Shown piece by piece: positions 15,216 to 25,911 of a stretch of DNA of 64,000 nucleotides. Each line of letters starts with the position of its first letter. The stretch's first letter is position 1. A program made the translations under genes and the position numbers. The stretch spans positions 1 through 64,000 of the forward strand of contig NZ_JACBXD010000003.1 in the NCBI RefSeq assembly GCF_013870525.1, given 5' to 3'. Below the pieces are notes generated by a model, which saw only the letters and a program-made list of their open reading frames with translations, was not told the origin of the DNA and made no database searches. Source of the stretch: Amycolatopsis pittospori. Lineage in GTDB: Bacteria > Actinomycetota > Actinomycetes > Mycobacteriales > Pseudonocardiaceae.

Positions 15216-15378
15216 ACCCTCTCGGGGCAGACCGCACTGAGGTGGGGAGGTCGCGATCCGAGCCAGGGCCGGTGGCGAAGGAGGTCACCGGTCCCGCGCC
15301 CGACGCCTTCGCGCTCTCTCAGGACGCGGTGGACTGACGGCGGCCGCGAGGACCGGTCGCCCTCGCGGCCGCCCGGAG

Positions 15379-15873
15379 TCAGGCGAGCTCACCTACCTCC
15401 CGCTGGCTGGGCGGGACCGGGAGGTACGCACCCCGGCGCTCCGGGTCGCAGCCGACCCTGGGCAGCCGGGCCCGGATCCCGCCCGGCGTCCGCTCGAACC
15501 GCCGCGCGATCTCCTCGACGCTTTCCCCATCCAGCCAACGGCTTTCCAGTTCGGCGTCGAGTTCTTCGGACCAGGGCGAGCCCTGCTGCGAGGGGCGGTC
15601 GGCCGATCTTCGGCGACGGCTCCCGCCGCCGCTCCGCCCGGCGAACGCCATCAGCGTGTCGGAAAGGACGGTCGCCAACGCCGGTACGGCCTCGGCGTCG
15701 ATGTCGAGCCTGCCTTCGGCGACAGGCTCCTCCTGCGGTCCGGCGCCGCCGACCATTACGGTCACCCAGCGGTCTTCCCCGGCCGCGCCGCCACCCTCAC
15801 GGGCGGCGACCTCGATGCGATAAACGGTGTCCTGCACCCGGATCTCGGTCCGGTGCTCTTCGACGATGGTCAT
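15379..15873 (-). CDS. Small protein with C-terminal Myb/HTH-like module
   Basis: 164 residues, not assigned to a named family. The N-terminal half (MTIVEEHRTEIRVQDTVYRI) looks like a beta-rich domain. Residues about 75-100 contain a Ser/Arg-rich linker. The C-terminal part, PWSEELDAELESRWLDGESV then EEIARRFERTPGGIRARLPR, matches the Trp-acidic-helix plus RTPG.IRARL pattern found in Myb/SANT-like modules of actinobacterial DNA-binding and helicase-associated proteins. Regulation of, or binding to, DNA is an inference. The ATG at 15873 is the start of the conserved-looking sequence; further upstream the frame runs through a hairpin. Confidence 0.65.
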   Translation of the reverse strand: MTIVEEHRTEIRVQDTVYRIEVAAREGGGAAGEDRWVTVMVGGAGPQEEPVAEGRLDIDAEAVPALATVLSDTLMAFAGRSGGGSRRRRSADRPSQQGSPWSEELDAELESRWLDGESVEEIARRFERTPGGIRARLPRVGCDPERRGAYLPVPPSQREVGELA

Positions 15874-15990
15874 GCCCGGAACGCTAAGGGGCGTCCCCGA
15901 CAATTCCCCGGGCCGTCGGTGGACGACCGGTACTTTCAGTGCTTTTCGGGACGAGAGGGTGCCGGTCACGACCACCTTCCCCCAAGGAAA

Positions 15991-16020
15991 TGCCCCGGCC
16001 CGGGGAACCGGACCGGGGCA
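15991..16020. terminator. GC-rich hairpin after the peptidase gene
   Basis: TGCCCCGGCC (15991-16000) can pair with GGaCCGGGGCA (16010-16020). It lies about 25 bp beyond the stop of the leftward alpha/beta-hydrolase gene and probably terminates it. Confidence 0.5.
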
Positions 16021-16045
16021 CCGAAGCATCCCGAAAACGACAGAC

Positions 16046-17635
16046 TCAGAAAGGCAGCGCCTGAGCCAGCGCCTCCTTCTTCACCTCAGCGGCCGAAGAA
16101 GGCACGTCGGACTTCTTCGTCGTCGCCGAAGCACCGGCCGGGACGGGCGCCGGCACCGGGGTGCACTGCACGTCCGAACCGTTGCCCGGCTTCCGCACGG
16201 GCAGCTTGCCGGTCAGCAGGTAGTCCGCGATCTTGTCGTCCACACAGGACACACCGGACAACGAACCCGAGTGCGTCGTGCCACCGGGCGCGCTGATCAG
16301 GCTGGAGTTCGGGTAGCGCTTGCGGATCTCGAGGCTGCCGGGGTACGGCGTCGCGGCGTCGTTCTCCTCGTTGACCAGCAGGATGCCGGGCACCTTGCGC
16401 CCGTCGATCTCCACCGGCTTGCCCGCCTTCGCGGGCCAGTCGAGGCAAGGCGCGTTGAACCAGGCGTTGCCCCACGTCTCGAACGGGGCCCGGAAGTGCG
16501 TGACCCAGTTGTCGAACTTCCAGCGGTTCCAGTTCTGCGGCCACGCGACGTCGGTGCACTGCACGGCCGCGTAGACGGCGTACCCGTTGTCCTGGCCCGG
16601 CGGGTTGGAGTCGTCGTACAGGCCCTTCAAGGTCTGCCAGTCACCCTTGTGCACCCAGCCCGAGAACGCGTTCGCGATGTCCTCCCAGCCGAAGACGTAG
16701 TACCCGGCCTGCAGGAAGATGTCCGTCCACTCGGAACCGCCGATGACGCCGCCCGCGGGCTTGTCGTACAGCTTCTTCTGCTCGGCGTACCACAGCTTCT
16801 CGACCGCCGAAGCGGTCTTGCCGAGGTGGTAGACGTCGTCGTACTTCGCGAGCCAGCCGAAGTAGGTCTTGATGTTCTTGTCGAAGGCGATGTCCTGGTT
16901 CAGGTTCGCCTTGTACCAGACGTCGCGGGGGTCGACGGTGCCGTCGAACACCATCCGCCGCACGTTCTGCGGGAACAGCGTGCTGTAGACCTGGCCGAGG
17001 TAGGTGCCGTAGGAGAAGCCGTAGTAGTTGATCTGCTTCTCGCCCAGCGCCTTGCGAAGGCTGTCGACGTCCTTCGCGACGTCGATGGTCTTGATGTGTT
17101 CGAGGATCGCGCCGTTCTTGGCGCACGCCTTCGCGTAACCCTTCGCCTTGTCCAGCCACGCCTTCTCGATGGCGCGCGTGGTCGGCACGTACTGCGGGCG
17201 GTTGTAGGAGGCGTAGTTGCCGTCGCAGGTCAGCGACGGCTTGCTCTCCCCCACGCCGCGCGGGTCGAAGCCGATCCAGTCGTACTCCTGGCCGGCCTTC
17301 TTCGGGACGTACTGGCCGAGTGTCGAGAGGCCGAGGCCGGAGCCGCCGGGGCCGCCCGGGTTGACCAGCATGACGCCCTGTGACTGGGCGGACTTGTGCT
17401 TGACGCGCGAGACGGCAATCGAGATCTTCTCCCCGCCCGGCTTCGCGTAGTCCAGCGGGACTTCGAGGAAGCCGCATTCCGCTCCGGCCTTGACCAGACT
17501 CGGCCGGGTGCAGGCTCCCCAGCTGATGGGCTTCGGATCGAAGTCCTGCGCAGAGGCGGCCGTGGCGGAGGGAGCGAGCGCCATGGTGCCGACGCCGATC
17601 CCCGCGACCGCCAGGGCGGCAACGAATTTCTTCAT
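16046..17635 (-). CDS. Secreted alpha/beta-hydrolase, tripeptidyl aminopeptidase type
   Basis: 529 residues. A Sec signal peptide (MKKFVAALAVAGIGVGTMAL then APSATAASA) is followed by a TAP/Slp-type hydrolase: oxyanion segment VNPGGPGGSG, IGFDPRGVGES, the nucleophile elbow in YYGFSYGTYLGQ (GFSYG), and a C-terminal TAP-like domain ending with the catalytic His in APGGTTHSG. It probably removes tripeptides from extracellular proteins; substrate specificity cannot be read. The ATG at 17635 has AAAGGAAC just upstream; longer starts would bury the signal peptide. Monocistronic. Confidence 0.92.
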   Translation of the reverse strand: MKKFVAALAVAGIGVGTMALAPSATAASAQDFDPKPISWGACTRPSLVKAGAECGFLEVPLDYAKPGGEKISIAVSRVKHKSAQSQGVMLVNPGGPGGSGLGLSTLGQYVPKKAGQEYDWIGFDPRGVGESKPSLTCDGNYASYNRPQYVPTTRAIEKAWLDKAKGYAKACAKNGAILEHIKTIDVAKDVDSLRKALGEKQINYYGFSYGTYLGQVYSTLFPQNVRRMVFDGTVDPRDVWYKANLNQDIAFDKNIKTYFGWLAKYDDVYHLGKTASAVEKLWYAEQKKLYDKPAGGVIGGSEWTDIFLQAGYYVFGWEDIANAFSGWVHKGDWQTLKGLYDDSNPPGQDNGYAVYAAVQCTDVAWPQNWNRWKFDNWVTHFRAPFETWGNAWFNAPCLDWPAKAGKPVEIDGRKVPGILLVNEENDAATPYPGSLEIRKRYPNSSLISAPGGTTHSGSLSGVSCVDDKIADYLLTGKLPVRKPGNGSDVQCTPVPAPVPAGASATTKKSDVPSSAAEVKKEALAQALPF

Positions 17636-17830
17636 GTGTTCCTTTTCGTCCGCGTTCGACCCGGTCGGGCCGAAGCTACCGAGAACCGGCTTCAATCTCG
17701 CTGACCGACACGTTGACCGCCATCCCTCTTTAGTCGGTATCCGGGCGGGCGACGGGATCCGATCCGGGCATATCAGTCTTGTCGGTCCCCTGTCGTACGC
17801 TCGCGGAGTCCACTGGGGAAAGGAGCCCGC

Positions 17831-18523
17831 GTGAACGAGGTGAAAAGCCTGGTTTCGGCGGTTCGCAACGGTTTGGCCGGACTGGCCGATCCGGAGAAGG
17901 CACCGGGCATGCGCGCGTACATGAAGTCGGAGATGCCGTTCCTCGGTATCGCGTCACCCCCTCGGGCGGCCTTGCTGAAACAGCTCTTCGCCGAACATCC
18001 GCTACCCGATCGAGTGAGTTTTTCCGCCGTCGTCCTCACCTTGTGGCGTGAAGCGGAATTCCGTGAAGAGCGGTATGCGGCGGTCGCGCTTTCCGGGTAT
18101 CGCGCCTACGCCCGCTGGCAGGACGTCGAGCTGATCGGCCTGTACGAAGAGATGATCGTGACCGGCGCCTGGTGGGACTACGTCGACGAGGTCGCCATCC
18201 GCCGGGTCGGGCCGATCCTGCGGGCGGACCCGGAAACGCTGACCCCGCTGATGCTGACCTGGGCCTACGACGAGGACAGATGGCGCCGCCGTACCGCGGT
18301 GATCTGCCAGGTCGGCGCCAAGGGCGGGACCGACACCGATCTGCTCACCCGAGCGGTCGAGGCGAACATCGACGACAAGGACTTCTTCCTGCGCAAGGGG
18401 ATCGGCTGGGCGCTACGCGAGTACGCGAAGACCGAGCCGGACTGGGTGCGCGCGTTCGTCGCCGCGCACCCCGCGCTCTCGAATCTGTCCCGGAAGGAGG
18501 CGCTCAAGCACCTGGGCGGTTGA
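17831..18523 (+). CDS. DNA alkylation repair protein, AlkD-like (HEAT-like repeats)
   Basis: 230 residues of the AlkC/AlkD superfamily, recognised from LFAEHPLPDRVSFSAVVLTLWREAEFREERYAAV and ITGAWWDYVDEVAI-type segments with the conserved Trp-Trp-Asp. AlkD proteins excise bulky alkylated bases without base flipping. A GTG start at 17831 is preceded by AAAGGAG. Its last 20 bases overlap the end of the convergent TPR gene, with no terminator between the two. Confidence 0.88.
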   Translation: MNEVKSLVSAVRNGLAGLADPEKAPGMRAYMKSEMPFLGIASPPRAALLKQLFAEHPLPDRVSFSAVVLTLWREAEFREERYAAVALSGYRAYARWQDVELIGLYEEMIVTGAWWDYVDEVAIRRVGPILRADPETLTPLMLTWAYDEDRWRRRTAVICQVGAKGGTDTDLLTRAVEANIDDKDFFLRKGIGWALREYAKTEPDWVRAFVAAHPALSNLSRKEALKHLGG

Positions 18524-21500
18524 GCACCGGCCGCGGGATCAGCGCGGTGAGCTCGTCGATGACGTCGCCCAGTTCGGGCAACAGCTGTCCCGTCTCCTTC
18601 AAATCACGGAGCAGATCCAGCCGGGTTCCTTGCGGCGGCCCCTCTTCGAGAAGCTTGACGAGGTCGCGTTTCGCGTCGTCGGCGCGTCCGAGAGCCAGGA
18701 GATAGAAGAGCGGCTGGGCCTTGGCGTCCCAGTCCCCGGGGTCGGCGGCCACATCGGCCAAGACCTTCTCCAGGGCTTCGCCGAGCTGCCGTCGGGCTTC
18801 TTCGGTTCGCCCGGTCTTCAGGTCGGCCAACGCGAGAAGATTGCGTATCCATAAGGATTGCGACGCGAAGGGACGCAAGACCTCCTTCGCCTCGTCCGGC
18901 TTCCCGGCGAACAGCAAGGTCTCTCCGAGGTTCCCGCGGTATTCGGTGTCGTCCGGATCCAGCGCGATCAGTTCGCGTAGTTCCTCGATCGCCTTGCCGT
19001 AGTCGCCCGCACAGCGATGGATCTCCGCGCGCAGGGCACGGCCACTCTCGTCGTGACCGTCGGCCGGCGCGTTGTCCACATCGGACAAAGCGCCGGAGAG
19101 ATCGCCGAAGAGAACGCGATGGTGGGCACGCTGGTAGTAGGCATATCCCCCGTCCTCTCCCAACCGGACCCCCTCGTCCAGTTCCGCCCTGGCTTCTTCG
19201 TGGCGATCCAGCTTCGCCAGGCTTTCCGCCCGGGTCACATGGAAGAAGGAGGTCGAAGGGCTCGCTTCGAGTGCGACGCCGAGATCGATGAGAGCGGCCC
19301 GATGATCGCCCGACCTCTGATGAGCCATCGCGCGCCAGGTGTACGCCCACGCGTTTTCGGGGTCGAGTTCGATCGCGCGGCTCAAGCCCTCCACCGCTTC
19401 GCTGTTCCTCTTCAACCGGCTGAGCGTCATCCCTCGCCACAGGTGATTCTCGGCGTCCTCGGGAGCCAGCTCGACGGCTCGGTCGAAGTCGGCCAGTGCC
19501 GCCTGCCGATCTCCCAGGTCGTCATGGACGAGCCCACGCATGTAATACGCCCACTCGTAGTCCGGGTCGATCCGGAGCGCGGTGGTGAAGCCGTCGATCG
19601 CGAGCCGATGGCGTTCCTTGCGCCGATGGAACGCCGCCCGGATCGCGTGTGGCCTCGCACTGCCGGGTTCCGCCGCGACCGCCGCGTCGAAGACCTTCGA
19701 GGCCCCGTCGTCGTCACCGATCTTCACGAGGAACCAGGCGAGCTCGGCCAGGTAGTAGACGTCTTTGGGGCGAAGAGCGGCCGCTGCCCGGTAGCCGGCG
19801 AGCGCCTCGTCGGTCTCCCCCAGTTCGGCGAGCAGGACGGCCCGGTAGTTGATCGCCCAGGCGTAGTCGGGATCGAGGCGGATGGCGATCTCGAGTTCGT
19901 CGATCGCCTTCCGGAGTTCTCCGCGCTTGTAGTGGACCTCGCTTCGGGCCGTGTAGGCCCACGCGTGGTCGGGTTGCAGACGGACGGCTTCGTCGAGGTC
20001 GGTCATCGCGCCGTCGAGATCGCCGAGTTCGGCACGTGCCGAACCGCGCCCGCGCCACGAGTACGCGTACGTGGGGTCGAGTTCGATCGCCCGGTTCAGG
20101 TCTTCGAGCGCCGGCGCCCAGTCCGCCTCGTTGCGGAGGAAGTTGCCGCGATCGCTCCAGACGTAGGGATCGGCGGGATTGAGGTCGAGGGCCCGGTCGT
20201 AGTCCCTTTTCGTCGCCTCTAGTTCGTCACGGCCCTCGTGAGCCCAGGCGCGCCGCCTGATCACCGTCGAGAGCCGGGCCGCGTCGAGTTCACCGGCACC
20301 GGCGAGCAGATCGAGGACCTCCACCTCGCGGGCGCCGTCGTCACCTCCCACCGCTTCGGCCAGCCGCTGTGCCCAGCGCAGGACGGCGGGCTCGTCCGCG
20401 TCGATGCCCGCCTGCTCCATCATGCGCGCCCAGGTTCGTGCGGCCGCGGTGCTGGTCGTGATCATCTCGGCGGCGCCGAGCAACGCGTCCGGCAGCGCTT
20501 CGGCCGGATCGCCGCAGAGCCGGTGGTAGGTCTGTTCCAGTTTCCTTCGCTGCCAGCGTTCGTCGGTCCAGGCGTCGCGGTGCCGGCTGTGCCCGAGTTC
20601 GGTGCACCGGCCTTCGTAATACTCGGCGAGCTTGCGGTGGTGCTCGGCGAATTCTCCGGGTGAGCGACCGCGTTCCATGCGCACCATCGGGCCGCGGACC
20701 ACCGGGTGGTAGCGCACCGGCAACTCGCGCCGCCCGACGAACGGCAGTTCCCGCAGCCAGCGGAACGTCTCCCCCGCCGTTTCCTTCCCGGTCAGGACGC
20801 CGAGGACGTCTTCGTCCAGGACTCGGGGTAGCGACGCCGTGGCTGCGATCTTCTGCTTCGCCTCTTCGGGGACCCAGTGCAGGAACCGTTTGACCGCGTC
20901 GTCACCGGGATCGCCGACGGCGTCCGCCCCGGTGGGCTTTCGCTCCGCCAGCATGGCGACCAGGACGGGCAGGCCGTCGGTCAGCCGCAGCACGATCTCG
21001 ATCACCTGCTCGTCGGTGATCCCGTGCTCGGCGAGCAGGCGGCGCGCCTCCGGTTCGGTGAACGGCCGGAGTTCGATCTCGCGCACCAGCGGCGCGTACC
21101 GGTTCCACTTCGCTTCGTCCAGCGGGAACTGGCCCGCCACGGTGAGCACCAGGTTCTGCGGAAGATCCCCGTACCGGCCGCCGAACAGGTCCAGCAGCCA
21201 GGTCCCCAGTACCGGCGCCGTCCGCTCGAAGGTGTCGAAGAACAGCGTGATCTGCCGGGATTCCGGAAGCCGCCAGAGATCCTCGACGAACGGTTTGGTC
21301 AGCTCCTCCGCCGGATCCAGGAGCAGCTGGACATCGGCCTTCCGCTTGAACTTGGCCGCGAGATAGCTCTGCAGTTGCTCCAGCTGTTTCGCCGTCGCGT
21401 CGGCATCGATCGCGTCGGCCGCGATGCTCCCGCCGGGAAGGGTCTTCGCCACGCCGAGACCGGCCTTGACCACGGTCTTGGTGACGAGCGCGCGGCCGGC

Positions 21501-21890
21501 CGCGGGAGCCTGCGGATCGCTGCGAAGCCGTTCCCTCGCCTTGAGATAGGACTCGTAGCGCTTCTCGAACCGGCGCATCTCATGCCCGCCGCGAGCGAGA
21601 TCCTTCGCCAGCTTGACCAGGGTCGCGGGCAGATCCTGCAGACGGTCGTCCGCGAACCCGACGAGGGCGCGGGATTCCTCGGCGATACCGCGAAGCTGTT
21701 CGAGGAGGAAGGTCTTGCCGACACCGGCGAGACCGTGCACCGAGAACAGATACCGGCGACGCCGATCGCTGCCCGGCAGCGCCAGATTGGCCCGGAAATC
21801 CTCACGTTCCCCGACGCGGCCGACGAAGCCGTCGCTCAATCGGGCGCGGGCGATGTCTTGGATGCTTGAGCGACCGTCTGGACGTGACAC
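18504..21890 (-). CDS. STAND-type NTPase with long TPR array
   Basis: 1128 residues. Residues 1-50 form a short lead-in (SDGFVGRVGEREDFRANLAL) typical of AAA_16/NB-ARC-type ATPases. Walker A is GLAGVGKT at 53-60; Walker B is in ITLFFDTFERTAP near residue 215; a winged-helix-like region follows. From about residue 560 to the end there are at least twelve 34-residue TPR units (for example AIELDPTYAYSWRGRGSARA). Such proteins are signalling ATPases, some acting in anti-phage defence or regulation; no effector domain is visible here. The GTG start has no clear Shine-Dalgarno sequence. It converges on, and overlaps, the AlkD-like gene. Confidence 0.85.
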   Translation of the reverse strand: MSRPDGRSSIQDIARARLSDGFVGRVGEREDFRANLALPGSDRRRRYLFSVHGLAGVGKTFLLEQLRGIAEESRALVGFADDRLQDLPATLVKLAKDLARGGHEMRRFEKRYESYLKARERLRSDPQAPAAGRALVTKTVVKAGLGVAKTLPGGSIAADAIDADATAKQLEQLQSYLAAKFKRKADVQLLLDPAEELTKPFVEDLWRLPESRQITLFFDTFERTAPVLGTWLLDLFGGRYGDLPQNLVLTVAGQFPLDEAKWNRYAPLVREIELRPFTEPEARRLLAEHGITDEQVIEIVLRLTDGLPVLVAMLAERKPTGADAVGDPGDDAVKRFLHWVPEEAKQKIAATASLPRVLDEDVLGVLTGKETAGETFRWLRELPFVGRRELPVRYHPVVRGPMVRMERGRSPGEFAEHHRKLAEYYEGRCTELGHSRHRDAWTDERWQRRKLEQTYHRLCGDPAEALPDALLGAAEMITTSTAAARTWARMMEQAGIDADEPAVLRWAQRLAEAVGGDDGAREVEVLDLLAGAGELDAARLSTVIRRRAWAHEGRDELEATKRDYDRALDLNPADPYVWSDRGNFLRNEADWAPALEDLNRAIELDPTYAYSWRGRGSARAELGDLDGAMTDLDEAVRLQPDHAWAYTARSEVHYKRGELRKAIDELEIAIRLDPDYAWAINYRAVLLAELGETDEALAGYRAAAALRPKDVYYLAELAWFLVKIGDDDGASKVFDAAVAAEPGSARPHAIRAAFHRRKERHRLAIDGFTTALRIDPDYEWAYYMRGLVHDDLGDRQAALADFDRAVELAPEDAENHLWRGMTLSRLKRNSEAVEGLSRAIELDPENAWAYTWRAMAHQRSGDHRAALIDLGVALEASPSTSFFHVTRAESLAKLDRHEEARAELDEGVRLGEDGGYAYYQRAHHRVLFGDLSGALSDVDNAPADGHDESGRALRAEIHRCAGDYGKAIEELRELIALDPDDTEYRGNLGETLLFAGKPDEAKEVLRPFASQSLWIRNLLALADLKTGRTEEARRQLGEALEKVLADVAADPGDWDAKAQPLFYLLALGRADDAKRDLVKLLEEGPPQGTRLDLLRDLKETGQLLPELGDVIDELTALIPRPVLNRPGA

Positions 21891-21921
21891 GGGAACTCAC
21901 TTTGCCACACCTGGTGACGTG

Positions 21922-21966
21922 TGAAGGCCCCCTTCCCTCGGTTCAGCTCAGGGAAGGGGGCCTTCA
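21922..21966. terminator. Hairpin after pheT, TGAAGGCC type
   Basis: TGAAGGCCCCCTTCCCT (21922-21938) pairs perfectly with 21950-21966 around an 11-nt loop, 21 bp beyond the pheT stop. It probably terminates pheST; the divergent STAND gene starts on its other side. Confidence 0.8.
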
Positions 21967-21986
21967 TGGGACTTCGGGACGCTGTG

Positions 21987-24569
21987 TCAGGCCCGCAGGC
22001 TCGCGCCGAAACGTTCACCGGCGACCACGACGGCGGCGTCGCGGGCCTTGGTGGCCTCTTCGACGGTCAGCGTGCGATCCGTGGCACGGAACCGCAGCTT
22101 GTACGCCACCGAACGCTTGCCCTCGCCCACCTGCTCGCCCTCGTAGGAGTCGAACAGCGTGATGTCCTCGAGCAGTTCGCCCGCGCCTTCACGGAGCGCC
22201 TCGGCCAGGTCGGCCGACGGCACGTCCGACTTGGCCACGAGGGCGACGTCGAGCAGCACCGGCGGGTAGGCCGAGATCCGCGGCGCCGGACGGCCGTCCG
22301 GGATCGGGATCGCGTCCAGGTCGAGCTCCATCGCGACGGTCCGCGGCGGGAGTCCGAGCGCCTCGACGACCTTCGGGTGCAGCTCGCCGGCGTAGCCGAC
22401 GGGCCATTGCCCCACGCGAAGCTGCGCACACCGGCCGGGGTGCCACGGCGGCTGATCCGCCGCCGCCGTGGTGAGCTCGACACCGGCGGCCTGCGCCACC
22501 AGCCTCGCCGCCTGCACCGCGTCGGCCCAGTTCGCCTGCTCGCCCTCGCCCCACCAGCCGGCGCGGCCACGCTGGCCCGCGAGCACGACGGCGACGTGGA
22601 CCGGCTGCGGCGGGACGGCCGCCTCCAGTACCGCGAGTTCCTCGTCGGTCGGCCGCCGGTCCACCCCGAGCGAAGGCATCGGGAGCGGGTTCGGCCCGGG
22701 CAGGACCACCTGTCCGATGTGGAACAGCGAGACGTCCTTGAAGCCGCGGGAAATGTTGCGCTGCAACGTCTCCAGCAGGCCAGGCAGCAACGTACTGGCC
22801 ATCCGGTCCTTGTCCGACTCCAGCGGATTGCGGACCTTGACGGTCTTGCGGCGGACGTCGTCCTCGGGCAGCCCGAACGAATCCCAGACCGAGTCCGAGA
22901 TGAACGGGAAGGGCAGCACTTCGACGTACCCGGCCTCGGCCAGCGCACGTGCGACCGAACGACGACGTCGCTGCGTGTCGGTGAGACCACGACCGGCCGG
23001 GGCGTCGGGCAGCACCGACGGGATGCTGTCGTAACCCTCCAGCCGGAGCACCTCCTCGACCAGGTCGGCGGGCTGCACCAGGTCGCCGCGCCAGCTCGGC
23101 GGGATCGCGGTCACCAGCGCGGTACCGTCCTCGGCCGTGCCCACGTTGACCTTGCAGCCGATCTGCGAGAGCCGCTTGACCGTGACACCGCGCTCGTAGC
23201 GCACACCGGCGACCTGGTCGGGCAGGCTGATCGGCATGGTCACCGGCGGGTTCGGCTCGACGCCGCCCTCGTCGGTGCGGCCGGGCAGGATCGAGCCGTC
23301 GCCGTACTGACGCAGCAGACGCGCGGCGAGTTCGACGGCCGCCGCGCACAGCTGCGGGTCGGTGAACCGCTCGAACCGTTTGGCCGCCTCGGAGAACAGC
23401 TTGTGCCGACGGGCCGTCCGGCTGATCGACGACGGATCCCAGTGGGCCGCTTCGAGCAGCACGTCGGTGCTCTCGGGGGTGATCTCGGTCGACGCGCCAC
23501 CCATGGTGCCCGCCAGCGAGATCACCCCGCTGTCGTCGGCGATGACCACGTCGTCCGCGTCGAGCGTGCGCTCGACATCGTCCAAAGTGGTCAGCTTCTC
23601 GCCCGGCTTCGCCTTGCGCACCACCAGGTCGCCCTTGACCGAACCGGTCGCGAAGGCGTGCAGCGGATGCCCGAGCTCGATCATGACGTAGTTGGTGACG
23701 TCGACCGCGAGCGAGATCGAACGGATTCCCGCCAGCATCAGACGGCGGCGCATCCACCACGGCGTCGGCGCGGTGGCGTCGAGGTCCTTGACCCGGCGCA
23801 GCACGAACCGCTTGCAACCCTCGTCGTCTTCGAGGTGCACCGGCCAGGCGACGCTTTCCGCCTCCGGGACCTCGATGGACGCCGGGTCGCCGAACGGGAC
23901 GTCGAGCGCGTTCGACAACTCACGGGCCAGGCCGCGGACCGACAGCGTGTAGCCGCGGTCCGGGGTCGGCGTCACCTCGAGGACGGTGTCTTCGAGCTGC
24001 AGCAGCTTGTTGGCGTCCTCGCCCGGGCTGGCCGTGCTCGGGGGCAGCACCAGGATGCCGGAGTGGTCGTCGCCGATGCCGAGTTCGCTCGCCGAGCAGA
24101 TCATGCCGTCGCTGATCCGGCCGTAGGTCTTGCGCGAGGCGATCTCGAAACCGCCGGGCAGCACGGTGCCGGGCAGCGCGACGACGACCAGGTCGCCCTC
24201 GGCGAAGTTCGTGGCACCACAGATGATCCCGCGGGTGCGGATCCCCGTGGGGCCGTCGTCCTCGAAGGGACCCTCGTCGTCGTCGGAGTCGTCATCCGCG
24301 TCGATGTTCTCGTCCGGCTTGCCGTCGTCATCGGCGTCGTCTTCGGATTCGCCGACGTCGACACGGCAGAAACGGACCGGCTTCTTGAACTCGGTCAGCT
24401 CCTCGATCTCGGCGACGCGGCCCACCACGAGGGGGCCGGTGACCGGTTCGAGCGCGCGGACGTCGTCGACCTCGATGCCGATGCGCACGAAGGCGTCGGC
24501 CAGATCCTGGGCCGTGACCTCCTCGTCGACGTCGAGGTGTTCGGTCAGCCAGCTGGCTGGGACCTTCAC
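21987..24569 (-). CDS. pheT: Phenylalanyl-tRNA synthetase beta subunit
   Basis: 860 residues, a little longer than usual. PheT forms the alpha2-beta2 enzyme with PheS, and carries the tRNA-binding OB-fold, B3/B4 editing, B5 and C-terminal anticodon-binding domains. VEVEEVLRLEGYDSIPS marks the core; the C-terminus has the FDX-ACB pattern (SDVPSADLAEALREGAGELL). Odd feature: an Asp/Glu-rich insertion of about 36 residues (74-109) interrupts the N-terminal OB-fold between DVGES and GIICGATNFAEGD. The ATG lies directly at the pheS stop. Confidence 0.96.
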   Translation of the reverse strand: MKVPASWLTEHLDVDEEVTAQDLADAFVRIGIEVDDVRALEPVTGPLVVGRVAEIEELTEFKKPVRFCRVDVGESEDDADDDGKPDENIDADDDSDDDEGPFEDDGPTGIRTRGIICGATNFAEGDLVVVALPGTVLPGGFEIASRKTYGRISDGMICSASELGIGDDHSGILVLPPSTASPGEDANKLLQLEDTVLEVTPTPDRGYTLSVRGLARELSNALDVPFGDPASIEVPEAESVAWPVHLEDDEGCKRFVLRRVKDLDATAPTPWWMRRRLMLAGIRSISLAVDVTNYVMIELGHPLHAFATGSVKGDLVVRKAKPGEKLTTLDDVERTLDADDVVIADDSGVISLAGTMGGASTEITPESTDVLLEAAHWDPSSISRTARRHKLFSEAAKRFERFTDPQLCAAAVELAARLLRQYGDGSILPGRTDEGGVEPNPPVTMPISLPDQVAGVRYERGVTVKRLSQIGCKVNVGTAEDGTALVTAIPPSWRGDLVQPADLVEEVLRLEGYDSIPSVLPDAPAGRGLTDTQRRRRSVARALAEAGYVEVLPFPFISDSVWDSFGLPEDDVRRKTVKVRNPLESDKDRMASTLLPGLLETLQRNISRGFKDVSLFHIGQVVLPGPNPLPMPSLGVDRRPTDEELAVLEAAVPPQPVHVAVVLAGQRGRAGWWGEGEQANWADAVQAARLVAQAAGVELTTAAADQPPWHPGRCAQLRVGQWPVGYAGELHPKVVEALGLPPRTVAMELDLDAIPIPDGRPAPRISAYPPVLLDVALVAKSDVPSADLAEALREGAGELLEDITLFDSYEGEQVGEGKRSVAYKLRFRATDRTLTVEEATKARDAAVVVAGERFGASLRA

Positions 24570-25688
<1,119 letters not shown>

Positions 25689-25859
25689 TTAGCAGCTGCT
25701 GAATTCTATGGGACAGCGAACGGCGGCCCCCGATCACCCTCGGGCTGGGCACACCGTCACTCGGGAGCGCGAAAGATCCCGGATCTACGCCGTAAACAAG
25801 GTGCTGGAACGAACACCGCGTTCCATGAGAGCTCCCTTGTTCCGTGGTACGAACGGCCT

Positions 25860-25891
25860 GGTGCCCGTGACCCTACGTGGCCACGGGCACC
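25860..25891. terminator. Hairpin after the membrane-protein gene
   Basis: GGTGCCCGTG (25860-25869) pairs with CACGGGCACC (25882-25891), 20 bp beyond the stop of the leftward membrane-protein gene. Confidence 0.65.
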
Positions 25892-25911
25892 GGCGCGAAC
25901 GGAATTACGGC

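Larger units (their letters stand above)
14791..15378. other. Gene-free hairpin cluster
   Basis: No credible gene is seen in this stretch. It holds four hairpins (listed separately), three of them nested between a perfect 17-bp inverted repeat: GGTCGTGAGTGGTAAGG at 14811-14827 and CCTTACCACTCACGACC at 15147-15163. The enclosed unit is 353 bp. I see no flanking target duplication and no transposase. Confidence 0.6.
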
